Notes: generated by a model not told the origin, from the sequence alone. DNA of 64,000 bases from Pseudomonadota bacterium (GCA_018816865.1 JAHIUW010000034.1:1-64000), one strand, 5' to 3'; positions 27,349 through 36,468 are shown, counted from the first letter of the stretch. Numbers and translations are program-made.

Positions 27349-28593
27349 TCACTTATTGCCTTTCAGCCCTTGCAGGGCCTTGATCCGTGCCAACACCGGC
27401 GGGTGGGAATAGTGCACAAAGACATAGGCGGGATGCGGGGTCAGGTTGGAGAGGTTGGCCACACTCAGGGTCTTCAAGGCCGAGATGAGTGGCTCGGGGT
27501 CGCCCGTGGCCTCGGCGGCGAAGGCGTCGGCCTCGAACTCGTGGCGGCGCGAGAGCATCTGCGCCCCCATGCCCAGCATCAACGCCACGGGCATGTACAG
27601 CAGCATGAAGAAGATCAGCCCCGCGTGAATGGAGACCTGCTCCATGCCAAAGGCCGCGGCCAGTTCCGCATTGTCCAGGAACAGCGACATCAGGAACAGG
27701 ATGAGTCCCATCTTGGCGATGCCCAGGGCCGTCATGCGCAGGATATGCCCGCGCTTGTTGTGTCCCACCTCGTGGGCCACCACGCCAACGATCTGGGGTG
27801 TGGTCATCTGATTGATCAGCGTGTCGAACAGGGCGATGCGCTTTTTCTTGCCGAAACCAGTGAAAAAAGCGTTGGACTTGGCCGAGCGCTTGGAGCCGTC
27901 CATCACGAACAGCCCGGAGAGGATGAACCCCGTGCGCGTTGCCAGATCCTCGATGGCGTGCTTCAACTCGCCCTCGGGCAGGGGCGTGAACTTGTTGAAC
28001 AGCGGCAGGATCACTGCGGGCGCGAGGTATTGCAGGCCTAGCATCACCATCGTCACCCCCAACCAGGCCCAGAGCCAGCCCAGAGGCCCCGTGGCCTGGA
28101 AGAACCACAGCACCATGGCCGCCAAGGGCCCGCCGATGGCCACGGTCAACGCCCAGCCCTTGAGCTTGTCCAGCGCGAAGGTGGCCGCGTTGGTGCGGTT
28201 GAAGCCGAAACGCTCCTCCAGCACGAAGGTCCGGTACAGGGCCAGCGGCAGGGCCAGCAGATCGTTGAGCACGAACAGCAGTCCGAAGAAGGCCAGGCCC
28301 GTGGCGATGCTGCCCAGCTCCAGGGAGCGTGCCAACTGGTCCAGGGCATTGAACCCGCCCAGCAGGATGAACGCGGGCACGAGGACGATGGTCAGTGTCT
28401 CTTCCACGAGGTCCAGGCGGGCTCCGGCGCGGGTGTAGGCCTGGGAGCGGGCGTACTCGTCCGCGTCGAACACGTCGCGGAACTCCTCGGGCAGGGCCGG
28501 GTCCAGGGCGCGCAGGTTGAGCAGGTTGACCGCAAAGGTCAGGGCAAAGGCCGCCAGCATGGACCCGAGGATGATGATCAGGTAGAGATTCAT
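27349..28593 (-). CDS. M48-family membrane zinc metalloprotease (Ste24/CAAX protease-like)
   Basis: 414 residues with several transmembrane segments (at residues 2-24 and in hydrophobic blocks near 70-95, 100-120, 150-200, 290-310 and 325-355). The zinc motif HEVGH is at residues 274-278, and the third ligand is probably the Glu in RRHEFEADAFA. The family signatures GSKRSAKSNAFFTGFGKKKRI and HPPVLARI are clear. Bacterial Ste24-like proteases are membrane-embedded and serve in protein quality control; prenyl substrates are not expected. The ATG at 28593 has GGAG upstream. It is divergently transcribed from the Mut7-C gene, with only 52 nt between starts. Confidence 0.92.
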   Translation of the reverse strand: MNLYLIIILGSMLAAFALTFAVNLLNLRALDPALPEEFRDVFDADEYARSQAYTRAGARLDLVEETLTIVLVPAFILLGGFNALDQLARSLELGSIATGLAFFGLLFVLNDLLALPLALYRTFVLEERFGFNRTNAATFALDKLKGWALTVAIGGPLAAMVLWFFQATGPLGWLWAWLGVTMVMLGLQYLAPAVILPLFNKFTPLPEGELKHAIEDLATRTGFILSGLFVMDGSKRSAKSNAFFTGFGKKKRIALFDTLINQMTTPQIVGVVAHEVGHNKRGHILRMTALGIAKMGLILFLMSLFLDNAELAAAFGMEQVSIHAGLIFFMLLYMPVALMLGMGAQMLSRRHEFEADAFAAEATGDPEPLISALKTLSVANLSNLTPHPAYVFVHYSHPPVLARIKALQGLKGNK

Positions 28594-28645
28594 GCAAGGA
28601 GTCTCCCGGATTTGGCACCTTTTGAAAAGGGCTTTGTGACCAGCC

Positions 28646-29461
28646 ATGAACAACGACGAACCAGCCATCTTTCAGTTTTACGGCGAGTTGAAGCCGCTGC
28701 TCACCCCGGGCGAGCTTGCGCCCACGCCCGGGAGCGACGGGGTGCGCGAGGTGCGCCGCAGTGGAGTGGTGGCCTATCCCGTGGGTCGCGAGGCGTCCTT
28801 GAAGGATGTCATCGAGGCGCTGGGCGTGCCGCATACCGAGGTCGGGCGCATCGTGCTGTCGAGTTGGGGAGAGAACAGGGAGGCGGACGAGGACGTGGGC
28901 TTTGACCAGCGCCTGGCGTCGGGCCAGCGGATCGAGGTCCATCCCGTGGCTCCGCCCCTGGACGTGACCCGCGTGCACCGGCTGCGGCCCGTGCCCCTGC
29001 CCGAGGTGCGCTTCGTAGTGGATGTCTGTGTGGGCAAGCTGGCGACCCTGCTGCGGCTGCTGGGGCTGGACGCAGCCTATGACCGCACCTGGGACGACGC
29101 CACGCTGGCGGACATGGCCCAGTCCGAGGGCCGCATCGTGCTCACGCGGGACAAGGCCCTGCTCAAACGCGCCACGGTCAGCCATGGCCGTCTGGTGCGG
29201 GCCCATGAGCCCACCGGGCAGCTCTTGGAGGTCCTGGGGCACTTCGGACTCACGGGGTCGTTCAAACCCTTTGTGCGCTGCCTGCGCTGCAATCAGCTGC
29301 TGGAACCCGTGTCCAAGGCCGAGATCCTGCACCGCCTGGAGCCGTTGACCAAAAAATACCACGATGAGTTCCACCGCTGCCGGGCCTGCGGGCGTATCTA
29401 CTGGCCCGGCTCGCACCACAAGGCCATGCGCGAGTGGCTCAAAAGCGTGGGCCTGGATTGA
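28646..29461 (+). CDS. Mut7-C RNase-domain protein with ubiquitin-like (ThiS/MoaD-type) N-terminus
   Basis: 271 residues. Residues 1-105 look like the Mut7-C ubiquitin-like domain (IFQFYGELKPLL start, IEVHPVAPP end). Residues 120-265 form the Mut7-C/PIN-like nuclease domain with acidic residues in FVVDVCVGKLATLLRLLG and IVLTRDKALL. A zinc ribbon follows (CLRCN, then CRACGRIYW). The combination is a known domain pair in bacteria, proposed to act in RNA degradation or processing, but no substrate is established. Confidence 0.9.
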   Translation: MNNDEPAIFQFYGELKPLLTPGELAPTPGSDGVREVRRSGVVAYPVGREASLKDVIEALGVPHTEVGRIVLSSWGENREADEDVGFDQRLASGQRIEVHPVAPPLDVTRVHRLRPVPLPEVRFVVDVCVGKLATLLRLLGLDAAYDRTWDDATLADMAQSEGRIVLTRDKALLKRATVSHGRLVRAHEPTGQLLEVLGHFGLTGSFKPFVRCLRCNQLLEPVSKAEILHRLEPLTKKYHDEFHRCRACGRIYWPGSHHKAMREWLKSVGLD

Positions 29462-29530
29462 GTGCTGGCAAGGGCTGGTAGGCTGTTCAGCGGACGAGTT
29501 CTTCCCTTGTTTATGCTTTGAGTCAGACCC

Positions 29531-29563
29531 AAAAAAAGCCCGGCCTCCTTGCGGAGACCGGGC
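29531..29563 (-). terminator. Intrinsic terminator of the aldehyde oxidoreductase gene
   Basis: On the minus strand a stem of GCCCGG (29563-29558) and CCGGGC (29543-29538), with additional inner pairing CTCC/GGAG, is followed by seven U residues (A 29531-29537 on the plus strand). It lies about 65 bases after the gene stop and between convergent genes. Confidence 0.85.
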
Positions 29564-29627
29564 GGCATTGTGTCGAAGCTGTGGTGTCTGGGCCGGAGGC
29601 CCGAGCCAGAAGCCTGGACCGGAAACC

Positions 29628-31352
29628 CTAGACCTTGGCGCCCTGCAGTTCGTCCTCGGTGAAGTCCCAGGTGACGTTGTGCGGGGGCAGCTGCTCCTTG
29701 AACCAGCGGGGCAGTTGGTCGTCTTTTTTGGTGAATCCGGCGCGCTCGTTGAAGTCCTGCTCGTCGCGCAGCACGGACTCGCCCAGGCCCAGGATGTCGG
29801 CCACGGTGAACTTCTGGCCGAAGCGGGCGGTGAGCATGTCGGCCACCACGTCCAGGGCATCGGCGCTGTCCAGGACCGCGAAGGCCACGAACAGGCACAG
29901 ACCGGCGGAGTCCACGGCGGCCGTGGCGATCTGCAGGCCCTTGGAGACCTCGACCTGACCCGCCTTGCCGTGGGAGTCAACATCGCCGCCGACCTTGAGC
30001 ACGTTCTGGCAGACCGCGTAGCCTGCGGTGTGGTCCGCGCCCTGGGTGGTGGTGGCGTAGGTCACGCCAACGCCCTTGACCGCACGCGGGTCATAGGCGG
30101 GCATGGACTGGTTCTTGACCACGGGTACGCGGTCCACGCCATAGGCGTCGGCGGTGAAGACCGCGCCGTTGCCGATCATGCGGCCCAGGGGGTCCTTGGT
30201 GCCGACCTTCTTCAGCAGGGCCAGGGCGCCGGGGCCGTCGCCCCATTCGAGCAGGCCGCCTTCCATGGCCATGGCCATGGTGTTGCCCATCTCGATGGTG
30301 TCGATGCCCTTCTCGTCACAGGTGCGGTCCATTTCGGCGATCAGGTCCAGGTCGTGGACCAGGCAGTTGGGGCCGAAGGCCCACAGGGTCTCGTACTCGA
30401 ACCCGGAGGTCACGTACTCGCCCTTGGCGTTGTTGTAGCATTGCGAGCACTGGATGACGCAGCCGGCGTGGCAGCCTTCCTTGGTCTTGCCGCCGCGTTT
30501 CTCGATGGTCGCGGCCATGGTCTCGCCCGAGACGTCGTTGGCAAACTCATAGCGGCCTTCGCGGAAGTTCTTGGTGGGCAGGGCGCCGGCCTCGTTGATG
30601 ATGTTCACCAGGATGGCGGTGCCGTATGCGGGCAGACCCTGGGAGGTCACGGGGTGGTTCTTTAGGATGTCGATCCACTTCTTGCCGGCAACCTTGAAGG
30701 CCTCCTTGTCGGCGTATTCGATGCCGGCAGCGCCCTTGTCGTCCACGATCAGGGCCTTGACCTTCTTGGAGCCCATGACCGCGCCCAGGCCACCGCGTCC
30801 CGCGGAACGGGCCGGACGGCCGTCGGGGTCGGTGAACTGGATGGTCGAGGCCTTCAGGCCCTGGCAGCCGGCCGGTCCGGTCAGGGCCACACAGGCCTTG
30901 CCGCCGAATTTCTCGTCCAGGATCTTGGCGTAGGCGTAGTTGTCGGTGAGGACATCGCCGGGGGCGTCTTCGATGGTCACGCCGTCCTTGTCGAGCTTGA
31001 TGATCATGAACGGGGCGTCAGCCTCGGGCTTGCCCTCCAGGATGATTCCGCCGATGCCCAGCTTGGCCAGCTTCTGGGAGACCACGCCGCCGGAGTTGGA
31101 TTCCTTGATGCCGCCGGTCAGCGGGCTCTTGGCGCCCACGGAGATGCGACCGGAGTTGGCGGCGGTGGTGCCCGTCAGGATGCCCGGGGCGATGATCAGC
31201 TTGTTGTATTTGGAAAGGGCATGACAGTCGGCAGGGACTTCCTTGTTGACGATGCGCGAAGTCAGGGCACGGCCTCCAAGGCCTGCATACTCGCCCATCT
31301 CCTCAAAGGTGAAAGTCCGCTTGCGGGTGTTGATGCGAAGCAGCTTGCTCAT
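29628..31352 (-). CDS. aor: Aldehyde:ferredoxin oxidoreductase (tungsten/molybdenum bis-pterin enzyme)
   Basis: 574 residues. The N-terminal AOR domain (APGILTGTTAANSGRISVGAKSPLTGG) binds the pterin cofactor. The 4Fe-4S ligands are visible as the cluster C294, C298, C302 (GCHAGCVIQC), with a further C305, and C486 in DSAGLCLF near the C-terminus. The enzyme oxidises aldehydes to acids with ferredoxin, or the reverse. Spacing in the first cluster is C-x3-C-x3-C rather than the C-x2-C-x3-C of archaeal AOR, which suggests a distinct subfamily. A strong AGGAGG precedes the ATG at 31352. Two MoeA genes nearby support a W/Mo-cofactor context. Confidence 0.93.
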   Translation of the reverse strand: MSKLLRINTRKRTFTFEEMGEYAGLGGRALTSRIVNKEVPADCHALSKYNKLIIAPGILTGTTAANSGRISVGAKSPLTGGIKESNSGGVVSQKLAKLGIGGIILEGKPEADAPFMIIKLDKDGVTIEDAPGDVLTDNYAYAKILDEKFGGKACVALTGPAGCQGLKASTIQFTDPDGRPARSAGRGGLGAVMGSKKVKALIVDDKGAAGIEYADKEAFKVAGKKWIDILKNHPVTSQGLPAYGTAILVNIINEAGALPTKNFREGRYEFANDVSGETMAATIEKRGGKTKEGCHAGCVIQCSQCYNNAKGEYVTSGFEYETLWAFGPNCLVHDLDLIAEMDRTCDEKGIDTIEMGNTMAMAMEGGLLEWGDGPGALALLKKVGTKDPLGRMIGNGAVFTADAYGVDRVPVVKNQSMPAYDPRAVKGVGVTYATTTQGADHTAGYAVCQNVLKVGGDVDSHGKAGQVEVSKGLQIATAAVDSAGLCLFVAFAVLDSADALDVVADMLTARFGQKFTVADILGLGESVLRDEQDFNERAGFTKKDDQLPRWFKEQLPPHNVTWDFTEDELQGAKV

Positions 31353-31413
31353 AGTGAAGCCTCCTATGGAAGTATCTAAATTGGTGATTGCACACACTCC
31401 TACAACACCTTAG

Positions 31414-31442
31414 CATCTAGGCCCAAGGTCAATGAATGTCAA
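31414..31442 (-). promoter_or_regulatory. Possible sigma70 promoter of the aldehyde oxidoreductase gene
   Basis: On the minus strand TTGACA (31442-31437) and TAGATG (31419-31414) are separated by 17 bases, about 60 bases upstream of the start codon. The -35 is perfect but the -10 matches TATAAT at only three positions. It is a guess from sequence alone. Confidence 0.3.
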
Positions 31443-31563
31443 AGAAAGCAAGATAGTTGGAAGATGTTGTCGGGGGTCACTTCGCGTTTGACATATCACA
31501 CAGACAGTCTGAGTTGACCGAAACAGACCATAAATGACCAAGGCCGACAGCATGAGGTTATCG

Positions 31564-32193
31564 ATGGACCGCAAGAAGTCTGGAAAATATACCCGAGAGG
31601 AAGCCCTGGCTCTGGTGGCCAGGACCGGAATGTCCGACGGGTTCGCCCGTGCCTGGGCCTTGGCCCTGCACGACGGGTTTCTGCTGCGCATCCCCGGTGT
31701 CATGAGCCTGCGGGATATGCTCACGGAGTATGTCGGCCTGGACAACGCCTATTTGGAAGAGCGCATCAAGGCCATTTTTCTGGATGGCAAACCCGTGGAC
31801 GATATCGACGCCGCCCCCGTGGCCTGCGGCAACGAACTGTCCCTGTCCGGGGCCATGCCCGGGGTGGCGGGTATCACCATGGGCCGCAACAACCCCATCG
31901 CGGTCTACCGCGAGGGCATCACCTTCCACTGCGGCGGGGATTGCGATGAGGGCGCGGGCCTGATCAGCGTCTGGCTTTTCAATTTCATCGCCAAGGAGGC
32001 CGCACCCGAGTTTCTGGCCCTGGGTGTGGGCTTGGACCAACGTGCCTGGCAGCGGGTCTGCGCCGACCCGGCGCCCGGGTTTTGGGAGCCTGTGGCCAGG
32101 GCAACCCTGGATGGCCGCGAGATTGCCCCGGGTGACCTGACCAGCCTGCCCGCGCCTGCGCCCGGGACCCTGCGTTGGCTGGTCATCTCCTGA
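31564..32193 (+). CDS. Conserved-looking hypothetical protein divergent from the aldehyde oxidoreductase
   Basis: 209 residues, no signal peptide or membrane segment. A helical N-terminus (REEALALVARTGMSDGFARAWALALHDGFLLRIPGV) precedes a compact domain with VACGNELSLSGAMPGVAGITMGR and a cysteine pair in FHCGGDCDEGAG. The latter might bind a metal, but no family is recognised. The ATG at 31564 has GAGG six bases upstream; ATGs at 31534 and 31552 are alternatives. It is transcribed away from aor, about 210 nt apart, and precedes the first moeA. A role linked to the W/Mo enzyme is only suggested by position. Confidence 0.65.
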   Translation: MDRKKSGKYTREEALALVARTGMSDGFARAWALALHDGFLLRIPGVMSLRDMLTEYVGLDNAYLEERIKAIFLDGKPVDDIDAAPVACGNELSLSGAMPGVAGITMGRNNPIAVYREGITFHCGGDCDEGAGLISVWLFNFIAKEAAPEFLALGVGLDQRAWQRVCADPAPGFWEPVARATLDGREIAPGDLTSLPAPAPGTLRWLVIS

Positions 32194-32303
32194 TCCCCGA
32201 AATCCTTACACTCTCTGGGTTGATAGGCAGTCTTTGTGCGTGAATGTGCGCAAGTTCCGTGGCGTTTCCTTTTTGGGGGGCATGGACTACATTCCAGTCT
32301 TGT

Positions 32304-32430
32304 GTAGGCTGCTGAAAAACCGCCGTCTGTTTCGTTGCTGCAAACAATTTGAAAACTCACGTATGTCTGGATACGCTTCGATTTCAAATTGTTTTTGCGC
32401 CTTGCATCCGACCCTTTTTGAACAGCCTAT
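32304..32430. repeat. Dispersed hairpin repeat, family A, short form (copy A4)
   Basis: TAGGCTGCTGAAAAACCGCC at one end and CCTTTTTGAACAGCCTA at the other form an imperfect terminal inverted repeat. The inner arms at 32342-32354 and 32382-32394 pair perfectly over 13 bases. The loop has the conserved CTCACGTATG...ATACGC inner stem. The long-form insert is absent (GCTGCAAAC follows directly). Confidence 0.8.
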
Positions 32431-32518
32431 AGCGTCTTTGCTGTGGCCTGCTGAGATTTGGATTATTTTACAGATGCTCTGAGCGGCGAGTGCTTTCCCC
32501 ATAGTTTGAGGAGGTTAT

Positions 32519-33748
32519 GTGAAAGGCGGATTTTTCCAGGTAAAAAGCCCGGCCGAGTTTGTCGGACTGCTCCAAGATTTCCCTGTCCTTGAGGTCGAGA
32601 CGGTCGCCCTGGCGTTGGCCCATGGGCGCGTTCTGGCCGCTGACGCAGTAGCCCCGCACGACCTGCCCCTGGTCAACCGCTCCTGCATGGACGGCTTTGC
32701 CGTGAGCGCCCGCGATGCCTTCGGTGCCAGCGAGGCCAACCCCGCGTACCTGGACAAGGTGGGCGATCTGAGCATCGACGAGCCTGTGGATCTGGTTCTG
32801 GAGCCGGGCCAGTGCGTGGGCATCGTCACGGGCGGGACCCTGCCCCTGGGCGCGGACGCCGTGGTCATGGTCGAGCACACCGGAGACCTGGGCGCGGGCA
32901 CTATCGAGATCCGCAAATCCTCGGCCCCGGGCGACAATGTCATGCTGCGCGGCGAGGACGCCGTGGCCGGCACGACCGCGCTGCCCGCAGGCACCGTGCT
33001 GCGGCCCCAGGAGATCGGCCTGCTGGCCGCCTTGGGTTTTGCCGAGATTGCCGTCTACTGCCGCCCGCGCTGCGGGATCATCTCCACCGGCGACGAACTG
33101 GTGCCCGTGACCGAGACCCCGCGCCCCGGCCAGGTGCGCGACGTGAATTCCCACGCCCTGGCAGCACTTATCAATGCTGCGGGCGGAACGCCCAGCCTGT
33201 ATGGTCTGATACCCGATCGAGAAGAGGAACTCATTGTCGCCGTAGCCCAGGCTGTGGACGAGAATGATGTTGTCTTCATCTCGGGAGGTTCGTCCGTGGG
33301 CCTGCGCGATCTGACCCAGACCGCCATCCAGGCCCTGCCAGATTCCGAGGTCCTGGCCCATGGCGTGGCCGTGTCTCCCGGCAAGCCCACCATCCTGGCG
33401 CGCGTGGGCGCCAAGGCCGTGTGGGGCCTGCCCGGACAGGTCACTTCCGCCCAGGTGGTGATGCTGGTCTTCGGCTGTCCGTTTCTGCGTCACGTGCAGG
33501 GTGAACCCCAGGCCTTTTCCCCGGCCCGCAGGCGCACGATTGCCACCCGTCTGGCGCGCAATCTGCACTCCAAGCCCGGACGTGAAGACTATGTGCGCGT
33601 AAGGCTGGAAGCCGATCAGGCGCATCCCGTGCTGGGCAAGTCCGGTCTCTTGCGGACCATGATCCTGGCCGATGGGCTGGTCTGCATTCCTGCGGATAGC
33701 GAGGGGTTGGAGGCTGGGGCTGTGGTCCAAGTCTGGCTGCTCGGGTAG
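32519..33748 (+). CDS. moeA: Molybdopterin molybdenumtransferase MoeA
   Basis: 409 residues with a GTG start preceded by GAGGAGG. The MoeA signatures are complete: SCMDGFAVSARDAFG, VTGGTLPLGADAVVMVEHT, IISTGDELVPV, ISGGSSVGLRDLT and AVWGLPGQVTSAQVV. MoeA inserts molybdate (or tungstate in W-using organisms) into adenylylated molybdopterin. Together with the second MoeA at 34085 and the aldehyde oxidoreductase at 29.6 kb it forms a W/Mo-pterin neighbourhood. A family A repeat separates the two moeA genes. Confidence 0.93.
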   Translation: MKGGFFQVKSPAEFVGLLQDFPVLEVETVALALAHGRVLAADAVAPHDLPLVNRSCMDGFAVSARDAFGASEANPAYLDKVGDLSIDEPVDLVLEPGQCVGIVTGGTLPLGADAVVMVEHTGDLGAGTIEIRKSSAPGDNVMLRGEDAVAGTTALPAGTVLRPQEIGLLAALGFAEIAVYCRPRCGIISTGDELVPVTETPRPGQVRDVNSHALAALINAAGGTPSLYGLIPDREEELIVAVAQAVDENDVVFISGGSSVGLRDLTQTAIQALPDSEVLAHGVAVSPGKPTILARVGAKAVWGLPGQVTSAQVVMLVFGCPFLRHVQGEPQAFSPARRRTIATRLARNLHSKPGREDYVRVRLEADQAHPVLGKSGLLRTMILADGLVCIPADSEGLEAGAVVQVWLLG

Positions 33749-33945
33749 CAGGGCGTTGATATGCGGTCATCTGCGGCGTTGTTTCGAAAAGCATGAAACT
33801 CTTGCGTATCTTAGATACGCGGCGACCTTCAGCTTTTCTTACGCCTTGCATCTGGCCACATCTGAACGCCCAGCGGGAAGAGCATCGGCCCTGTCGTTTC
33901 CTCGCGCCGCGCACCCGACCCTTTTTGAGCTTTATTTGGAAGAGG
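33745..33945. repeat. Dispersed hairpin repeat, family A, degenerate (copy A5)
   Basis: Begins at the moeA stop with the CATCTGCGGCGTTGTTTCGAAAAGC framework. Inner stem GCGTATCTTAGATACGC is well formed; the outer arms (GAAAAGC and GCTTTTC) pair over 7 bases. It includes ACGCCTTGCATCTGGCC and, further on, a second end motif CCGACCCTTTTTGAGC, perhaps from a second partial copy. Confidence 0.6.
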
Positions 33946-34084
33946 ATGTCGAATCAAGTCAGCAGGTAAGTATGATTGATTGACTGGTTTTAAGGCGATT
34001 AATCTGCCACAGTGAGCATAACATTTTTTGTTGAGAATGCGGGGCTTCGACAGCCCGCGACCCTAGCCTGAAATTGGAGCATCC

Positions 34085-36034
34085 ATGAAACGCAATATCT
34101 ATCTGGACACGATCCCCATCGACGAGGCCCTGGACAGGGCGCGTTCTGCCCTGGACCGCGAGGCCCTGGTGGGCGTCGAGTCCGTGCCCGTGCACGAGGC
34201 CGCCGGTCGGGTTACGTCACACGCAGTGTATGCCGAACTGTCATCACCCACGTATCACAGTGCCGCCATGGACGGCATTGCGGTCAGGGCCGAGGCCACC
34301 TTTGGCGCGCGCGACGAACGGCCCCTGGAGCTGGTCCAGGGCGAGGGCTACCTTCCCGTGAACACTGGCAATCCCCTGCCCTCTGGTATGGATGCGGTGA
34401 TCATGATCGAGAACGTGGTGCCCCGTGGCGAGGGTCGGGTGAGCATCGAGGCCCCGGCCTTCCCCTGGCAGCACGTGCGGCGCATCGGCGAGGACATCGT
34501 GGCCACGGAATTGCTCATTCCGCAGAACCATCTGCTCTCGGCCTATGACGTGGGCGCGCTGTTGTCCGCCGGCATTTGGGAATTGGACTGCTACGAGCGC
34601 CTGCGTCTGCACATCATCCCCACGGGCGACGAGGTCCTGGACTTCACGTCCCGGCCCAAGCCCGCACCGGGGCAGGTGGTGGAGAGCAATTCGCAGATCT
34701 TCATTTCCCTGGCCCGCGCCTGGGGCATCGAGGCTGTGCGCGTACCCCCCGTACCTGACCAGCCCGAGGCCCTGGAGGCCGCCGTGCGTCAGGCCCTTGA
34801 GTCCGACGCCCATGTGGTGGTCATCGGCGCGGGGTCCAGCGCGGGGGCCAAGGATTATTCCCGGGCCATCATGGAGCGCTTCGGCCAGGTCCTGGTGCAC
34901 GGCATCAAGGCCATGCCCGGCAAGCCCTCGCTGCTGGCCGTGGCCAAGCCCGAGTTTGGCGGCAAACTCATGGTGGGCGCGCCCGGATACCCGGTCAGCG
35001 CCGTGGTCTGCTTTGAGGAGCTGCTGGCCCCGCTGGCCGCCTGGATGACCCGCAAGATTGGCGTAAGGCGGCCCCGGATCGAGGCCGAACTGACCCGGCG
35101 GGTGCCGTCCAAACTGGGCATGGAGGAGTTCATGCGCCTGTCCATCGGCAAGGTGGGTGGCAAATACGTGGCCACGCCCCTGGCACGCGGCGCGGGCATG
35201 ATCACCACCCTGACCCGCGCCCAGGGCATGACCCGCATCCCGGCCAATTCCGAGGGTGTGGAGGCCGGACAGACCGTGAGCGCTGAACTGCTGGTGCCCG
35301 CTTCGGCCCTGGACAGCATCTTGGTGGCCGTGGGCAGCCACGACAATACCCTGGACCTGTTGGCCGACGCCTTGATGGGCCTGGACGAGCCCATCCGCCT
35401 GGCGTCAACCCATGTGGGCAGCATGGGCGGGCTGATGGCCGTCAAGAACGGCTCGTGCCATCTGGCGGGCACGCATCTCTTCGAACCCGACGCCGAGGAC
35501 TATAATTTTCCGTTCACGGATAAATACCTGCCGGGAATGGCGCTGACCCTGGTCAACCTCGCCATCCGCCACCAGGGGTTGATCGTGGCCCCGGGCAACC
35601 CCAAGGGCATTACCCGGGTCCAGGATCTGGCTCGCCAGGACGTGCGCTTCCTGAACCGCCAGCGCGGCGCGGGTACGCGCATCCTCCTGGATCACCACCT
35701 GAAAGAGGCGGGCCTCCGCCCTGAGGACGTCACGGGCTACGACAAGGAGGAGTTCACGCACATGGCCGTGGCCGTGAACGTGCTCTCCGGTGCGGCGGAC
35801 TGCGGGCTGGGCATCATGGCCGCAGCAAAGGCCCTGAAGCTGGACTTCGCGCCCCTGGCGCGCGAGCGTTACGACCTGCTCATCCCCAGCGCATTCCTGG
35901 ACGACCCCAAGATCCAGGCCGTGCTGGATCTGATCCGCAGCCCGGATTTCAAGGCCCGCATCCAGAAACTGGGGGGCTACGAAACGACGCTCACGGGTCT
36001 GATCATGGAGCCCGGTATGGGTCTGGGCATCTAG
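34085..36034 (+). CDS. MoeA fused to a periplasmic-binding-protein-like domain
   Basis: 649 residues. Residues 1-400 are a MoeA domain (AAMDGIAVRAE, NTGNPLPSGMDAVIMIENV, IIPTGDEVLDF, GAGSSAGAKDYS, GAPGYPVSAVV). Residues about 410-640 resemble the substrate-binding fold of molybdate/LysR-type proteins (VAVGSHDNTLDLLADAL, GSMGGLMAVKNGSCHLAGTHL, RQRGAGTRILLDHHL). Without a signal peptide that domain should be cytoplasmic, and could sense or deliver oxyanion or cofactor. This fusion is known in Desulfovibrio-like and other anaerobes. A paralog division of labour (Mo versus W, or sensing versus insertion) with the upstream MoeA is an inference. Confidence 0.9.
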   Translation: MKRNIYLDTIPIDEALDRARSALDREALVGVESVPVHEAAGRVTSHAVYAELSSPTYHSAAMDGIAVRAEATFGARDERPLELVQGEGYLPVNTGNPLPSGMDAVIMIENVVPRGEGRVSIEAPAFPWQHVRRIGEDIVATELLIPQNHLLSAYDVGALLSAGIWELDCYERLRLHIIPTGDEVLDFTSRPKPAPGQVVESNSQIFISLARAWGIEAVRVPPVPDQPEALEAAVRQALESDAHVVVIGAGSSAGAKDYSRAIMERFGQVLVHGIKAMPGKPSLLAVAKPEFGGKLMVGAPGYPVSAVVCFEELLAPLAAWMTRKIGVRRPRIEAELTRRVPSKLGMEEFMRLSIGKVGGKYVATPLARGAGMITTLTRAQGMTRIPANSEGVEAGQTVSAELLVPASALDSILVAVGSHDNTLDLLADALMGLDEPIRLASTHVGSMGGLMAVKNGSCHLAGTHLFEPDAEDYNFPFTDKYLPGMALTLVNLAIRHQGLIVAPGNPKGITRVQDLARQDVRFLNRQRGAGTRILLDHHLKEAGLRPEDVTGYDKEEFTHMAVAVNVLSGAADCGLGIMAAAKALKLDFAPLARERYDLLIPSAFLDDPKIQAVLDLIRSPDFKARIQKLGGYETTLTGLIMEPGMGLGI

Positions 36035-36192
36035 GATCATTGGTGAATCATGTCGGCGCGCGGGTCTGAACCCGGGTCCGCCGCATGGAATCCGCTGTCG
36101 GGCGGTTGCATTGTCCCTTTACAAGGTGCATCCTTTATGGATATACGCCCTCTTTTGACATGACTTGTACATTTACTCTGGAGGAAATAGAT

Positions 36193-36309
36193 ATGGCTAG
36201 GCACAAGAGACACGAGCGCGCTAAGGAACTGGATCGTCGCCGCAAACGCCGCAAAGAGCGCATCAAGGAACGCATCAAGGAAGCCAAGGCCGCTCCCAAG
36301 AAGGCTTAG
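36193..36309 (+). CDS. Very basic 38-residue protein
   Basis: The peptide starts MARHKRHERAKELD and more than half of its residues are Arg or Lys, with regularly spaced Glu, as in a single highly charged helix (RRKRRKERIKERIKEAK). It ends with a Pro/Lys/Ala tail. A strong ribosome binding site (TGGAGGAAATAGAT then ATG) argues that it is translated. It stands alone between moeA and an fmdB-like gene. It resembles small ribosome- or nucleic-acid-binding proteins in composition, but no family is recognised. Confidence 0.65.
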   Translation: MARHKRHERAKELDRRRKRRKERIKERIKEAKAAPKKA

Positions 36310-36468
36310 CTTCCGATTGGTGATTCGCGCCGGGGTGGCCAGGATGGCGTCCCGATCATTATGCTGTTCCGGCGCCACGTCCTTCCTTTAACGACGCCAT
36401 GTTGACAGCCTGCTGCGGCGTGCTTAGGTTTTCGCCTGAAGCAAATGCCGTGGAGATAGGTGGAACAA

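Noticed and set aside
27353-29983. An 876-codon open frame on the minus strand across the M48 protease and Mut7-C genes
   Set aside because: It runs out of frame with the M48 protease gene and antisense to the Mut7-C gene. Its translation is Arg/Pro/Ala-rich low-complexity sequence, as expected when high-GC third positions remove stop codons.
31488-31493. Plus-strand TTGACA upstream of the hypothetical gene at 31564
   Set aside because: No acceptable -10 hexamer at 16-18 bases downstream.
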